Shown: positions 1 to 16,436, counted from the first letter of the stretch. The stretch is 64,000 bases of DNA from Spinacia oleracea (GCF_020520425.1 NC_079491.1:48226027-48290026), one strand, 5' to 3'. Notes: generated by a model not told the origin, from the letters alone. A program made the numbers and translations.

Positions 1-103
1 CAAATTACTAACACAATTTAAAAAGGTTAAGGAAACTGACTCCATTTGACAGAGGATACTAAGGGCCCAAGAAACTCAGGACATACAAAATCACAACTCT
101 AAA

Positions 104-184
104 CACATCGGCTTCTAAATGGAAATAAATAATAATATCACATCATTTTCAGATGGAAATTCTTTCCACTTAGAAACCGATGCG
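104..184. repeat. inverted repeat, 21-base arms
   Basis: Arms 104-124 and 164-184 pair with three mismatches and share sequence with the perfect hairpin at 459-536. The loop of about 40 bases on the - strand contains CTGAAAATGATG, a D'/C'-like pair. It is a paralogue of the next hairpin. Confidence 0.6.
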
Positions 185-280
185 TCGAAAGAAGTAATTT
201 TGACAAAAACAATCATTTCATCATTGATAACACATGGAATATGCCTCACATAAACAAAGTGTTCTTAAAGAATCATAAAT

Positions 281-416
281 ATCTCAGAATGTCCCCAAAA
301 ATCATTGAATCAAACCCAACTTAGCTCCTGAAAAACATCATGGATGCTAATGGTGCATGAGTTTGATTGAAAAACATAGGGTTTGACACTCATAAAATGA
401 AGACTCATCACAGATC
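281..416 (-). ncRNA. box C/D snoRNA-like element A
   Basis: Read on the - strand, the element opens with ATCT then a C-box-like TGATGA. It ends with GGGGACATT, a D-box CTGA and AGAT, so a short ATCT/AGAT terminal stem can close the two boxes. An internal TCAATGATT sits about 12 bases before the D box, where a C' box would lie; the D' position reads ATGA rather than CTGA. The same plan recurs at 1021-1166 and 1535-1685 with an almost identical guide-like stretch (TTGGGGACATT) before the D box. Box C/D RNAs guide 2'-O-methylation of rRNA. I could not match the guide to an rRNA, so the class is inferred from box architecture and repetition only. Confidence 0.35.
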
Positions 417-458
417 ACAAGGCATAAGTACATAACTTTATCACATCACATCTCTAAA

Positions 459-536
459 CACATCGGCATCCAAATGGAAAGAATGCATATCACATCATTT
501 TCAGATGGAAAATCTTCCCATTTGGATGCCGATGTG
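459..536. repeat. perfect 19-bp hairpin, miRNA-like dimensions
   Basis: Arms 459-477 (CACATCGGCATCCAAATGG) and 518-536 are perfectly complementary with a 40-base loop. The loop sequence is shared with the hairpin at 104-184. The size would suit a young miRNA precursor or an inverted-repeat small-RNA source, but I recognise no known miRNA here. Confidence 0.6.
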
Positions 537-636
537 CCAAAAGATGTAATGGACAAGGAAACAAGAACAAAGCAGCAAAAACAAGGAAGCAATGAACAAG
601 GCAACAATGCACAAGGCAAGAATGCACAAGGTTTGA

Positions 637-846
637 ATCTCAGTTAAGTTGATTTACATCATTGACCATTTTGTTTCTAAATGATTAACAACCTCATCAC
701 CCTTTTACAAAAGGGGATACATGATCACTCAATGATGTGAAATGATCTGTATTCCCTTTTGTAAAAGGTGATGAAGGACATGTTTAGAAACAAATATCTG
801 AGTTATCAACACATACATCACAGAATATCAACACTAACATCATTGA
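637..846 (-). ncRNA. C/D-like module pair around a strong hairpin
   Basis: On the - strand a module TCAATGATG-N-CTGT (816-846) is followed by a long hairpin (669-794) and then a second module TCAATGATG-N-CTGA (637-665). The hairpin has an outer arm of about 12 pairs (TTTGTTTCTAAA) and an inner arm of about 25 pairs with one bulge (695-720 with 749-773). The spacers differ from those of elements A-C. This may be a second C/D-like type or a degenerate repeat; the function is unknown. Confidence 0.25.
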
Positions 847-910
847 ATATCATTAACCCCACAATCATACATGTTGTTTTGCAAGACATGAATTGCCTCT
901 CCCGTCTAAT

Positions 911-966
911 GCCAGTTTATATGTGAAGGATTCAATTTCATTGTATCCTAACACATTAAAACTGGC
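911..966. repeat. imperfect hairpin, about 21-bp arms
   Basis: Arms 911-931 (GCCAGTTTATATGTGAAGGAT) and 945-966 pair with about three mismatches around a short loop. It lies between module 816-846 and element B. Confidence 0.5.
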
Positions 967-1020
967 AAAAGGCCGGAAAGCCAAAATAAATCACTAACAC
1001 AACATATATAACATGACATA

Positions 1021-1166
1021 AGATCTCAGAATGTCCCCAAGCATCATTGACACAAACCCTATCCCCTAACACTTAGCTCCGGAAGAGCATCAATGATGCT
1101 AATGGTGCACAAGTGTTATTGGAACATTGGGTTTGAGTCTCAGCAAATGATGACTCATCACAGATC
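1021..1166 (-). ncRNA. box C/D snoRNA-like element B
   Basis: This is the best formed of the three similar elements. On the - strand: GATCTG, C-box TGATGA, an 11-base spacer, D'-box CTGA, a linker of about 80 bases able to fold on itself, C'-like CAATGATG, guide-like CTTGGGGACATT, D-box CTGA, then GATC. GATC at both ends forms the terminal stem. All four boxes are present in order, which is the main support. The target is not identified. Confidence 0.4.
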
Positions 1167-1320
1167 AAGCATAACAATAACAATCAACACTGCATCAAAT
1201 GAAACATGAACTGATCAAAACATAGGGTTTGAACCTCATCAAATGAAAGACTCATCACAGACCTCCACTGATTCATGGGACATGAAGCATTAAACAGATC
1301 ATTAACATGTAGGGTTTCAT

Positions 1321-1514
1321 TTCTCAGACATATTGACACACATCATTGATCAACTAGTTTCAATATTATCATATCTTTAACGTTCTTCTGCCCAATGAAA
1401 TGATTGATATTCACATTTGATTGTGTGAAATGACATTCACTCCGTTGGACAAAAGAAGTTAAAGGACAATTATTAAAACATAGATCTCAGAATATCAACA
1501 ATTACATCATTGAA
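1321..1514 (-). ncRNA. C/D-like module pair around an imperfect hairpin
   Basis: Same organisation as 637-846. On the - strand TCAATGATG-N-CTGAGATC (1484-1513) is followed by an imperfect hairpin (arms about 1378-1402 and 1434-1461) and then TCAATGATG-N-CTGAGA (1322-1349). The spacers of 12-13 bases between the boxes differ from the other modules. Confidence 0.25.
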
Positions 1515-1534
1515 CATCGCAAACCTCCTAATAT

Positions 1535-1685
1535 TGATCTCAGAATGTCCCCAAGCATCATTGAAATAAATCTAAACTACAAACACTTAGCGCCCGAGAA
1601 ATATCATTAATGATACTAATGGCAGCACGAGTATTTGTGGTTAATAAGACTTGTTTCTCAGCATTAAAAAGACTCATCATCGATT
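1535..1685 (-). ncRNA. box C/D snoRNA-like element C
   Basis: Third copy of the same plan on the - strand: ATCGATGATGA, a 12-base spacer, D'-box CTGA, a diverged linker, CAATGATG, CTTGGGGACATT, CTGAGATC. The guide-like 12-mer before the D box is identical to element B, while the first spacer and the linker have diverged. Conservation of the boxes and one guide is the pattern expected of a paralogous C/D RNA family. A degenerate non-coding repeat could also do this. Confidence 0.38.
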
Positions 1686-1689
1686 ATAA

Positions 1690-2190
1690 ACAACAACGGG
1701 ACATACCACATTGAGAGGTCTTAAATAAGTAGTCCCCCAAATTATATTCATTTCATGCCTTTACTAATCCAAATCATAGTTATACTGATCCAATCTCATA
1801 CTCACCAAAGCAACATATTCATCAGACAGACAACATACCATAAAACAGGGGACATTAAGCCATCAAACCATGTTCATCACACAGACAACATACCACAGCA
1901 TTATAAAAATATCCCAACATCATTATCCAAACATCATAATCCAAACATCAGACTCATCACAACACATTTTTTAAAACCAATATGACAACACCATCATCAT
2001 ATCATCATTATCAATATCATTATACCAACATCATTATCTAACATCAACATCCATACAACAAATCACAACATCATCATTCAAACAACAATACCCCTGGCCA
2101 ACAACAGATCACAGTTGTTGGCATCCACCTTATGACTCCACAGCTAGCTAGCATTTAATAAAATTTAAAAGCAAGAAAGGAGACAGACTT
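1690..2190. other. CAT/ACA-rich low-complexity stretch, no gene
   Basis: The sequence is dominated by runs of CATCAT and CAACA, with a decayed copy of the module start (GACTCATCAC) at 1951. A short inverted repeat, CAACAACAGATCACAGTTGTTG, lies near 2099-2120. No coding potential or RNA gene is evident. It may be the 3' flank of the gene at 2193-3504. Confidence 0.5.
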
Positions 2191-2192
2191 AT

Positions 2193-3471
2193 CTAAGCAT
2201 CATCAGATGCCGAAGCCGATTTTTTTCCCTTTTTAACTTTTTTTGAGGAGGGATAACCAGATGAACATTGCCCAGGAGACCCAACAGCATCACCATTCTC
2301 ATTTTCACACTCTCCGACATACACCAGGTCAAATGAGGCAGACCCACTTAGTTCCTTGCAATCAACAGGGGACAAACAACATGATTAGTGTCATCATATA
2401 ATAAAAGGGGACCATATATAAAATCAGATCAATATTTCACACCAATATGAATCAAAAATTAATCCGATTTAATCCAACAAATCTCCAAATAAATCCAAAT
2501 AAAGTTCCAAATAATTTCAGATCATCATGGTTACCACATGCAATGAGTTAAATGAGAGGAAATCACACTTTTTACCACATGCAATGAGAAACAGAGCAAC
2601 ATATCACATGACTATTCCGAGTTAATTCAAATAATCTCCAAATATATCCAAATAATCTCAGATCACATTTTTAACCACATGCAATGAGAAAAAAGAGCAA
2701 CAAATCACATGAATAGTCCGATTTAATCCAACAAATCTCCAAAAAAATCCAAATAATCTCAAGAAAGCCATTTTTACCACATGCAATGAGAAAACAGAGC
2801 ACCAAATAACATAAAAACACCGATTTATTCCAACAAATCTCCAAATAAACCCAAATTAATTTCCAACAATTTTAGATCACCATTTTTACCACATGCAATG
2901 CAAATATAGACCAACAACTCAAATATAAGGGGCGAATACATTCACCAAATCTCCAAAAAAAGTCCCAACAAATTCGAAATAATATCAGATCTGGTTTTTA
3001 AACACATGCAATGGGAAATCTAAGCAACATATCCAATAAATAATCCCAGTACAATGAACAATACTCCAAATATATCCCAAATTTATCAAATCCCGCATTT
3101 TTAGACATGCAAAAATTCAGAATCTCAAAAACCCTAAATAAATCGCAAAAAATCTAAAGTAATACCTCATCGGAATCTCCATTAGCGAAAAAACGCAGAT
3201 CTGAGGGTGTGGGTTTCCGATCATCATATTTTGACTCAACCTCCTCCCCTGGCTCCACTTCCCTCTTCTCAAACCATTCTTTCAAATAGTTTCGAGTACT
3301 CGTATTTTCTTTTTGGGCCAAATATAGATTGTTTTTATACTCGCCGGAGTAGGAATGCTCGTTGTTGGGACAATTGCACTTGGATCCCCAATCACAGTTG
3401 GAATCGGGGATTCTTTGACCGGAAGTTCCCACCCCAGAATCACCTCGAGTTCTAGACAAAGAAGAACCCAT
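2193..3471 (-). CDS. two-exon gene of unknown function
   Basis: I do not recognise the family. Exon 1 (3471-3166, start MGSSLSRTRG; an upstream ATG at 3504 is possible) ends GATGAG before a GTATT donor. Exon 2 (2354-2193) follows an acceptor GATTGCAAG and continues in phase 0 to a stop, giving about 155 residues. The N-terminal part is Ser/Gly-rich, then comes a Cys-rich patch (C-x5-C-x-C, ending NNEH), an acidic middle and a Lys/Ser-rich tail (KKVKKGKKSASASDDA) that could be a nuclear localisation signal. Upstream lie a 5'-UTR-like stretch with AACCCTA and AG/GA microsatellites (3688-3735). Clean splice sites and phase support a real gene; the lack of a known domain and the repeat-filled intron lower confidence. 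It may be a transposon-associated gene. Confidence 0.42.
2420..3110. repeat. minisatellite-like repeat inside the intron
   Basis: The phrase CCACATGCAATGAGAAA recurs at about 2530, 2573, 2676, 2777, 2888 and 3001, mostly 100-115 bases apart. Between copies lies a diverged phrase like AACAAATCTCCAAATAAATC. The block fills almost the whole 811-base intron (2355-3165) of the preceding gene, so the intron grew by tandem duplication. Confidence 0.65.
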
Positions 3472-3685
3472 CACGTACCAGAAAAACAAAGATAGACAAC
3501 ACAATCAGCGACGATTAGGGGCCAAAAAGGGGACAAAAATAGAGGGGATCTGCTCGGATTATGAATCCGAGTAATTTTTATGAAAGAATTTATGCGAAAA
3601 TGTTTCAGATTTGAGAGATTTGGAGAGGAAAACCCAGAACAGAGGCGGAAAACCTAGGGTTTTCTCAAGAACAGGGGAGGGATTT

Positions 3686-3760
3686 TAAGAGAGAGAGAGA
3701 GAGAGTGAAATAAGAGAGAGAGAGAGAGAGATCCGAAGAGGTGAGAGAGAGAAATCAGAA
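3686..3760. repeat. (GA)n microsatellite
   Basis: Several GA/AG runs lie just upstream of the - strand gene. On that strand they read as CT runs in the likely 5' UTR or promoter, a common feature of plant promoters. Confidence 0.7.
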
Positions 3761-3779
3761 TGAGGGATGAGAGTGAAAA

Positions 3780-4234
3780 GTAAGAAAGGGACGGGTTATA
3801 AAGGGAGGTGGGGTGAGGTTAGGTTAAATAATTAAATAAGGTGGGTGGGGTAAAAGTGGGTGGGAATGGGTAGAATCTTAGGGTTTTTAGGTAAATAGTG
3901 GGGAATCTTAGGGTAAATTGGTAAAAAAACTATGGCCAAAAATAGTAAAGATTCAGTAGGGGAAGAACAAAAAGAAATGCTAAAATAGGAAATGGGAAGA
4001 ACAAAAAGGAATGGAGGGAGTAATATATAAAATTAAATGTTATTGTGTAATATGTAGTTGGATTAGTCTTAATTTATAATTTTTAAATATTAATTTTTTT
4101 AAGCTTTTACTAATATGTAATTGTATATAATTACGGTCAAACTAGTGTCTTGACAAGTGTGTCAATCAAACTGTTGCAAATATTCAAGAATAGATAGAGT
4201 AACATGTGGACACGAGATTTCATGGTAAAATATA
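3780..4234. other. intergenic, no gene seen
   Basis: G-rich then AT-rich non-coding sequence with GTGGGT-type simple repeats at 3805-3870. I see no ORF, RNA gene or transposon end. Confidence 0.5.
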
Positions 4235-4507
4235 CTCCCTCCGTATTTATTTAAGAGTCACATGTTGATCGGCACAAGTATTAAGGAAGTATAATTGAAT
4301 TTGATATAAGAAGTAATAATAATGCAAGTGGGGAAACTGACAATAAAAAAAGATATAAAAAAAAAGTAAGTACGTGTAAAAGTTAAAAAAAATAAAATTA
4401 TTCATGATTTATGTAGGGTCAAAAAAAAGTAAAAAATATTAAACAATTAAAAAGTAATTATAAAAATTAAAGTAATAATTATAACTCCTAAAGAAATACG
4501 GAGGGAC
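4235..4507. mobile_element. Stowaway-like MITE
   Basis: The left end CTCCCTCCGTATTTATTTAA and the right end (reverse complement GTCCCTCCGTATTTCTTTAG) are inverted copies of about 24 bases. CTCCCTCCGT is the usual terminus of plant Stowaway/mariner MITEs, which duplicate TA. TA precedes the left end, but the right side reads CA, so the target duplication is not intact. A similar right end recurs at 5106-5117. Confidence 0.55.
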
Positions 4508-5117
4508 CAAATATTACTTTAAATATGATAGAATACAGTCGTTCTCTCTCTCCCTCCTCTCCTTCTCTCAAACCCTAGCCTCCATTAGTGAATTTTGAAG
4601 GGGCTTCCATCGATTTTATCGGTGGAAAGCCCCGGTCTTTTTATTTTGTTGTTCTTTTTCTAATTTTGTTTGAGTTTTAGGGTTTTAATAATACTTCCTC
4701 CTTGTGCTAGGAATTGTTCTCCTTTTAGGGAGAATTTTCTTAGGTTAGAGGATCCTAAATTGCTGGTGTACGAGGGAGAATATTATTTAATTTCGCATGA
4801 GAAATTGATTCAGCGATAAAGATTTGTGCGGTGTCGCAGCAGATATCAGTTCTACATCTACAATCAATTGAATCTGATTTAATTCAATATCAAAATTACA
4901 ACAGATCAAAAGACCCCCTCGTTGAAGGTTGTATCAAACAACGGTGTGTTAGAGGATATACAAGATGTTCGATGTGCGATGATCGTAATTTTGCAGAAAA
5001 CGAGTTTTATTTGATTCGATTTGTTATGTGTTTTGATAGATTCAGATTTCTTTTGTAGATGTCGTATGACTTTTTATTAATGAATTAATTTTATTTAAAA
5101 AAAAATACGGAGGGACT
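4508..5117. other. unidentified block ending in poly(A) and a MITE end
   Basis: It begins with a CT-rich leader and AAACCCTAG, contains the hairpin GGGGCTTCCA...TGGAAAGCCCC (4601-4634), and ends with a TTTATTTAAAAAAAAA tract followed directly by ACGGAGGGAC (5108-5117), a second MITE right end before TA. The 75-residue frame at 4831-5058 has no recognisable domain. An A-tail abutting a MITE terminus suggests a retroposed or composite insertion between two MITE right ends. Confidence 0.35.
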
Positions 5118-5444
5118 AGTAGACAAAAAGTATCAAAAGAGATGTGACATTTTCAGTACTAGTGAGGAAAGCAAAGATGATGTTTACGTGCAATAATTAG
5201 TTGTAAATCAGCACACAACTGCGTGCACCGCGAGGGGAGTCCTCGACAGTCCATTATATTGTGCAATATTTTATTGAGTACAGTATTAAAACACATTACA
5301 TAAACCTTTCTTTTTATGTTATCAATAAACTCTACATGCTCAATAACAATTCAATCATTCAAACATGAACACCTTTTGATTGAAATAGTATTACATAAAT
5401 TAATCTTTCATTTTTAACTACTGCTTGTGATTTTGTAGGAAATA
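5118..5444 (+). promoter_or_regulatory. 5' flank of the ABCC gene
   Basis: AT-rich non-coding sequence. TTTTGTAG just before GGAAATAATG (about 5430-5438) looks like a splice acceptor, so a 5'-UTR intron is possible and transcription may start further upstream. No clear TATA position can be fixed. Confidence 0.3.
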
Positions 5445-11662
<6,218 letters not shown>

Positions 11663-11771
11663 AAACATGATCAATCTTAGCATCTTCTATTTCAACATCA
11701 TACAAGTTACAACGCCCACTGATTTCTGGGTTCAGACACGCTGATTCAAAGTAGTGGGATCTCAAGGACAA

Positions 11772-11866
11772 CCCTGGATATCGTGGTTTCGGACTTATGC
11801 TGACTCAAACTCGACATCCCTGGATATCGTAGTTTCGGACTTATGCTGACTCAAACTCGACATCCC
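11772..11866. repeat. 46-base tandem duplication in the ABCC 3' flank
   Basis: Two nearly identical copies starting CCCTGGATATCGT lie at 11772 and 11818, with one base difference, in the probable 3' UTR about 110 bases after the stop. Confidence 0.8.
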
Positions 11867-12852
11867 TGAGAATCAATTTCGCCACAAGATAATGAAAGAA
11901 ATTAGTTAAAATGTGTACTATTATTTTGAGAATTGAGTTCCCCCTTTCCTCTATTTTTTTCCTAGAGAGAAGAATAATAATGTGTTCATTTTGGTTGATG
12001 TTAGATTTGTGAAACTCTGTGAATTCGAGTGTGTTCCGTTGATTATATTTATAGGTGGTTACAACATTAGTTCTAGTTGTATTAGGAAAACTTAATGAGA
12101 CTAGACGTCTACTTTACATAAATAACCTAAAGTCGTGTTTGGAAATTGTAATTTCGTTTGAAATACTGTATTTCAATTCTAGAAATTGAAGTTTTTGGTA
12201 AATTTTAAAAATTTAATTTTGGAATTACAAAAAAACTAAATCACATATATTTGAATTGAGATAGATATTCCCAACCTCCAACCACCCTCCGTCCACCACC
12301 TCCGCCCATCACTTTGACCTGGAATTTATTTGCAACCATTATAACATCAAGCCTTCAATCAATCAATGCAACACCCAAAATTCCCCAAAATAAAAAATCA
12401 AACTGCAAGAGTATTGGCAATGGACAAGTAATTACAGAAAATGTATCAGTTCCACAACAAATAAAGGTGTTAATTTATGAAATTATTTGATTAATTAAGT
12501 AATTAACAATGGACAAGTAATTACAGAAAATCAAAATCAGATTATAAAGAATAGTTAATCAATTTTTGGGGAAAAAAAATCTAACTCTAACTCTTCAAAT
12601 CTTGACAATACTATTGATAGATTAAATCATCGTTTTCGTTTGATGCAGGTCAAATCTTCTCTTAACTATGTTTCCATTTTTCTCTCCTCAAACACTACTT
12701 TTCATTGCCTTCAATTATCATTCTCATCAATGATGTCCCGGCGAATCCGTTTCAAATTGGGATGATAATCACATACTTTGTATATCAAGACAGAAGAGAG
12801 ACACTATAGCAGGCTCTATAATTGAAAAAAAAAACTCTGCAATTAGCTTTAA
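11867..12852. other. ABCC 3' flank and intergenic sequence
   Basis: No gene seen. A 25-base direct repeat (CAATGGACAAGTAATTACAG and following) occurs at about 12417 and 12508. The rest is AT-rich, with an imperfect self-complementary stretch around 12130-12235 that could be a decayed MITE. Confidence 0.45.
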
Positions 12853-13073
12853 CTAGTATAGGACCCGTGCGATGCACGGTTTACAAATTTTAACTTTAAG
12901 TGTGAAGTTAATTTTGTTTAGAATTTTTTTTTTTTGGATTTTTCATTCTCATTTGCACCCGTCACCCATAATTTCATGTTAGGTATAAAAATCAATTAAC
13001 ATCCTATACTATATTTTGTTTATTATTATTGTGTTACTCGTACCCATTTGATTACATGCCTCATTAGTCTTTA

Positions 13074-13804
13074 TTAGAGATGGACAGTGAGTCGGGTCTG
13101 ACATAGCCCATCCTGACACAACACATAGTGGGTTACGTGGGTCAGACCCACTTATGACCCATGACACAATGTGTCGTCGGTCGAGTTTTTTCGACACAAC
13201 CTATTTCGACCGACCCCATCGAACTCGACACAACCCACCACGGTACACCCGACCAATCCAACTCAACACCCGAACCAAACCCACCCGATACACGAACTCA
13301 ACCCACCGAACCATTTCTAATTTAAACTATTTTGTATGTTTAAAATGCTAAAAAAATCTAATTGTATTGGTTAAATATACATTAAACGCATTTATGTAAG
13401 TATGTGAATAATATATATATATTAATTCATTTAAATTTATATAAAATTTGTAACTTTTTAACACTTAAAAAATCGTCTAAACACACCTAACCCATACCAG
13501 TTCCTAAAACTCGTCTAAACCCACCTAATATGTACACCTGACCCAATACACCTGACCCATCGGAGTCACATCTGGCCTAAACCTGTCGTAACCCACCAAA
13601 CCCATCGGACCCACTCGACACGCACAAATCACCACGACCCATGTAACCCACGACCCATCATGTATTTTGTCCATTTTTTGCGACACAACCCACGACTCGA
13701 CCCACCCTGATTTAACTGCAGAGGTTTGTGTGTTAATTATCCCCGCCCCACGACCCACCAAACTCACTCATGAGCCATCCAACACGCCACGTTGGCCATC
13801 TCTA
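13074..13804. mobile_element. hAT-like non-autonomous element with subterminal repeats
   Basis: Terminal inverted repeats TAGAGATGGACA (13074) and TGGCCATCTCTA (13793-13804) match at 11 of 12 positions. Both ends hold many copies of CGACACAACC and GACCCA-type words in both orientations, the subterminal repeat pattern used by hAT transposases. The interior is AT-rich and non-coding. No clear 8-base target duplication remains, so the superfamily is tentative. Confidence 0.45.
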
Positions 13805-14426
13805 GTTATTATCCCACTACAAATGCATCTTATACAAAATTTCTTTTACTTACATAATAACTTTAAAATTTAAATATGAATCTATATAAAATGTGCAGTA
13901 TATCTACTCACTTTTGAGAATGTTGAACTTATTTTATTAACAAAATATTTTATTAACTATAAAAATTATGGAAATATTCGGAACAAATGATTATAACTTA
14001 TATTACATATGTGTTTTCTTCACCCTTCAAAAAAAATAGTTATATGTTCAGATATTATGTCATTTTTTTTATTGTGTTACCTGTATCATTTTGTTGCTCA
14101 CCTCATTTTGTTACTTGCTCTATTTCAAGTTTACTCTTTTGAAATCAGTTATGATCAAATCCAATAAGGTTAATTAGGTCAATTAGATTTAATCAAGTCC
14201 AAATCCAATAAGTTTAGATAAATTTAAATTCGTTTTAAATAAGGTGAAAGAATGCACCCTACCGCCATTTTTTTTGTTCCATTTGTTTTTATGTGTTCAA
14301 AACGAATTTTAAAAAATTGGTTGTACTTTGTGGGTTGTATTTATGAAAAAAGAAACTACATTGGCTAAAACTCAAAACCAAACCCACCACTTCACCATGG
14401 AGAATATTATTTTATCTATATAAATG

Positions 14427-15140
14427 TTCATCACTTATCAAACCACTACTTATTCACGTCTAAACAGGGCGGAGACAGATGAATGTCCATTAAATATGTT
14501 CCACCGGCCGTTTTTTTATTTTAATTATGATTTAACATATTTATATATAGATATTGTAGATAATAATGTCATGCAATTGAGAATAATATTTCTCGTAAAG
14601 TCATAATATCTTAGGTATTAGTTACTTTATTTGGATATAGTGTTCGTATTTCATTGATATGTTTTCAATGTATACTTCGTAAAAAATAAAAAATAAAACA
14701 ACCATTAACAAATTATAACTAACAGCTAATTGTTATATTGTCAAATTGGTTGTTGAGTATTCCACGATTTTGGTCAATATGAATAACATAGTAGCGTTCA
14801 AAAGAACGAAGAGTAGTATATACTAATATGCTTTCATTCCTTGATAGACAAAAATTGTTTTCATTCCTATATTATACAGGGAAGGCAGACTAATTTTATT
14901 AAAATTTAATTGTTTTTCTATAGTAGTACATTTTATCAAATATAAAAATAATTTAAGTTTAAGATTCATATCTTGTGTACTCTTACATAAATTATCCTCT
15001 CTAAGAAATTACTATGCAATTCATATTATAAGTAAAAATAATATGATGTTTGTTTATAATTATTATTTTAAAAATATGTATAGATATTCAGTTTCACTCT
15101 ATAAAGACGTGAGAGTGTACCATAAAATTGTATAATGGAT
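14427..15140. repeat. direct duplication, copy 1
   Basis: About 710 bases starting near TCACTTATCAAACCAC recur almost unchanged at 15716-16436, 1289 bases away. Differences are a few substitutions and short indels, such as near 14685 against 15969. No coding potential. Confidence 0.85.
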
Positions 15141-15715
15141 TAAATAAGTATTTATATATGTTAGTAATGTTGTCAATGATATTATTGTGTATAAAGATAT
15201 TGCATAAAATTTTATTCCATAATAAAATATTCATGATATATTATTTAAGAAAAATATGCATGATAAGATACAATTTTATTAGGTAGTACTCCATATAACT
15301 AAGATATTAGGTGTCAATTTCCTACGTACGTAAAACATTGAATTTTTTTAAATTAATTTACCATATTGTTACCATGAAATACAATGCATTCAATCTAGTA
15401 TGACTCTAATTTATCTATTAATGTGTAATATAATTTTCTATATTATAAAATGAGCAAATTAAAGAGACAGGTATACTTGTCATCACCATGTAGTCAGATT
15501 TTTAGTTTGAGGAAAATAACATACTTATTTATTTATACATAATTATATGAACTTTAAGAATGGAATCTTGATGATTTACATTTATATGTAAAGTTTTAAG
15601 ATGTTCAATATCAAAAGAATATTTACGATTTATAACAACCAACAATATATTTCAGGTGCATATTTTTCCTTAAATACGACAAATAAATTTATATTTATGC
15701 ACAATATATGCAATA

Positions 15716-16436
15716 TTCACTTATCAAACCACTACTTATTCACGTCTAAACAGGGCGGAGACAGATGAATGTCCATTAAATATGTTCCACCGGCCGTTTT
15801 TTATTTTAATTATGATTTAACATATTTATATGGAGATATTGTAGATAATAATGTCATGCAATTGAGAATAATATTTCTCGTAAAGTCATAATATCTTAGA
15901 TATTAGTTACTTTATTTGGATATAGTGTTCGTATTTCATTGATATGTTTTCAATGTATACTTCGTAAAAGGTTAATAATAAAAATTAAAACAACCATTAA
16001 CAAATTATAACTAACAGCTAATTGTTATATTGTCAAATTGGTTGTTGAGTATTCCACGATTTTGGTCAATATGAATAACATAGTAGCGTTCAAAAGAACG
16101 AAGAGTAGCATATACTAAAATGCTTTCATTCCTTGATAGACAAAAATTGTTTTCATTCCTATATTATATAGGGAAGGTAGACTAATTTTATTAAAATTTA
16201 ATTGTTTTTCTATAGTAGTACATTTTATCAAATATAAAAATAATTTAAGTTTAAGATTCATATCTTGTGTACTCTTACATAAATTATCCCCTCTAAGAAA
16301 TTACTATGCAATTCATATTATTAGTAAAAATAATATGATGTTTGTTTATAATTATTATTTAAAAATATGTATAGATATTCAGTTTCACTCTATAGAGACG
16401 TGAGAGTGTACCATAAAATTGTATAATGGATTAAAC
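15716..16436. repeat. direct duplication, copy 2
   Basis: Second copy of 14427-15140. The sequence after each copy differs, and neither copy starts TG or ends CA, so they are not obvious LTRs. The 575 bases between them contain no primer-binding site or purine tract that I can see. Confidence 0.85.

Noticed and set aside
14427-16436. LTR pair of a small retrotransposon
   Set aside because: The copies lack TG...CA ends, and the short interior has no visible primer-binding site or purine tract.
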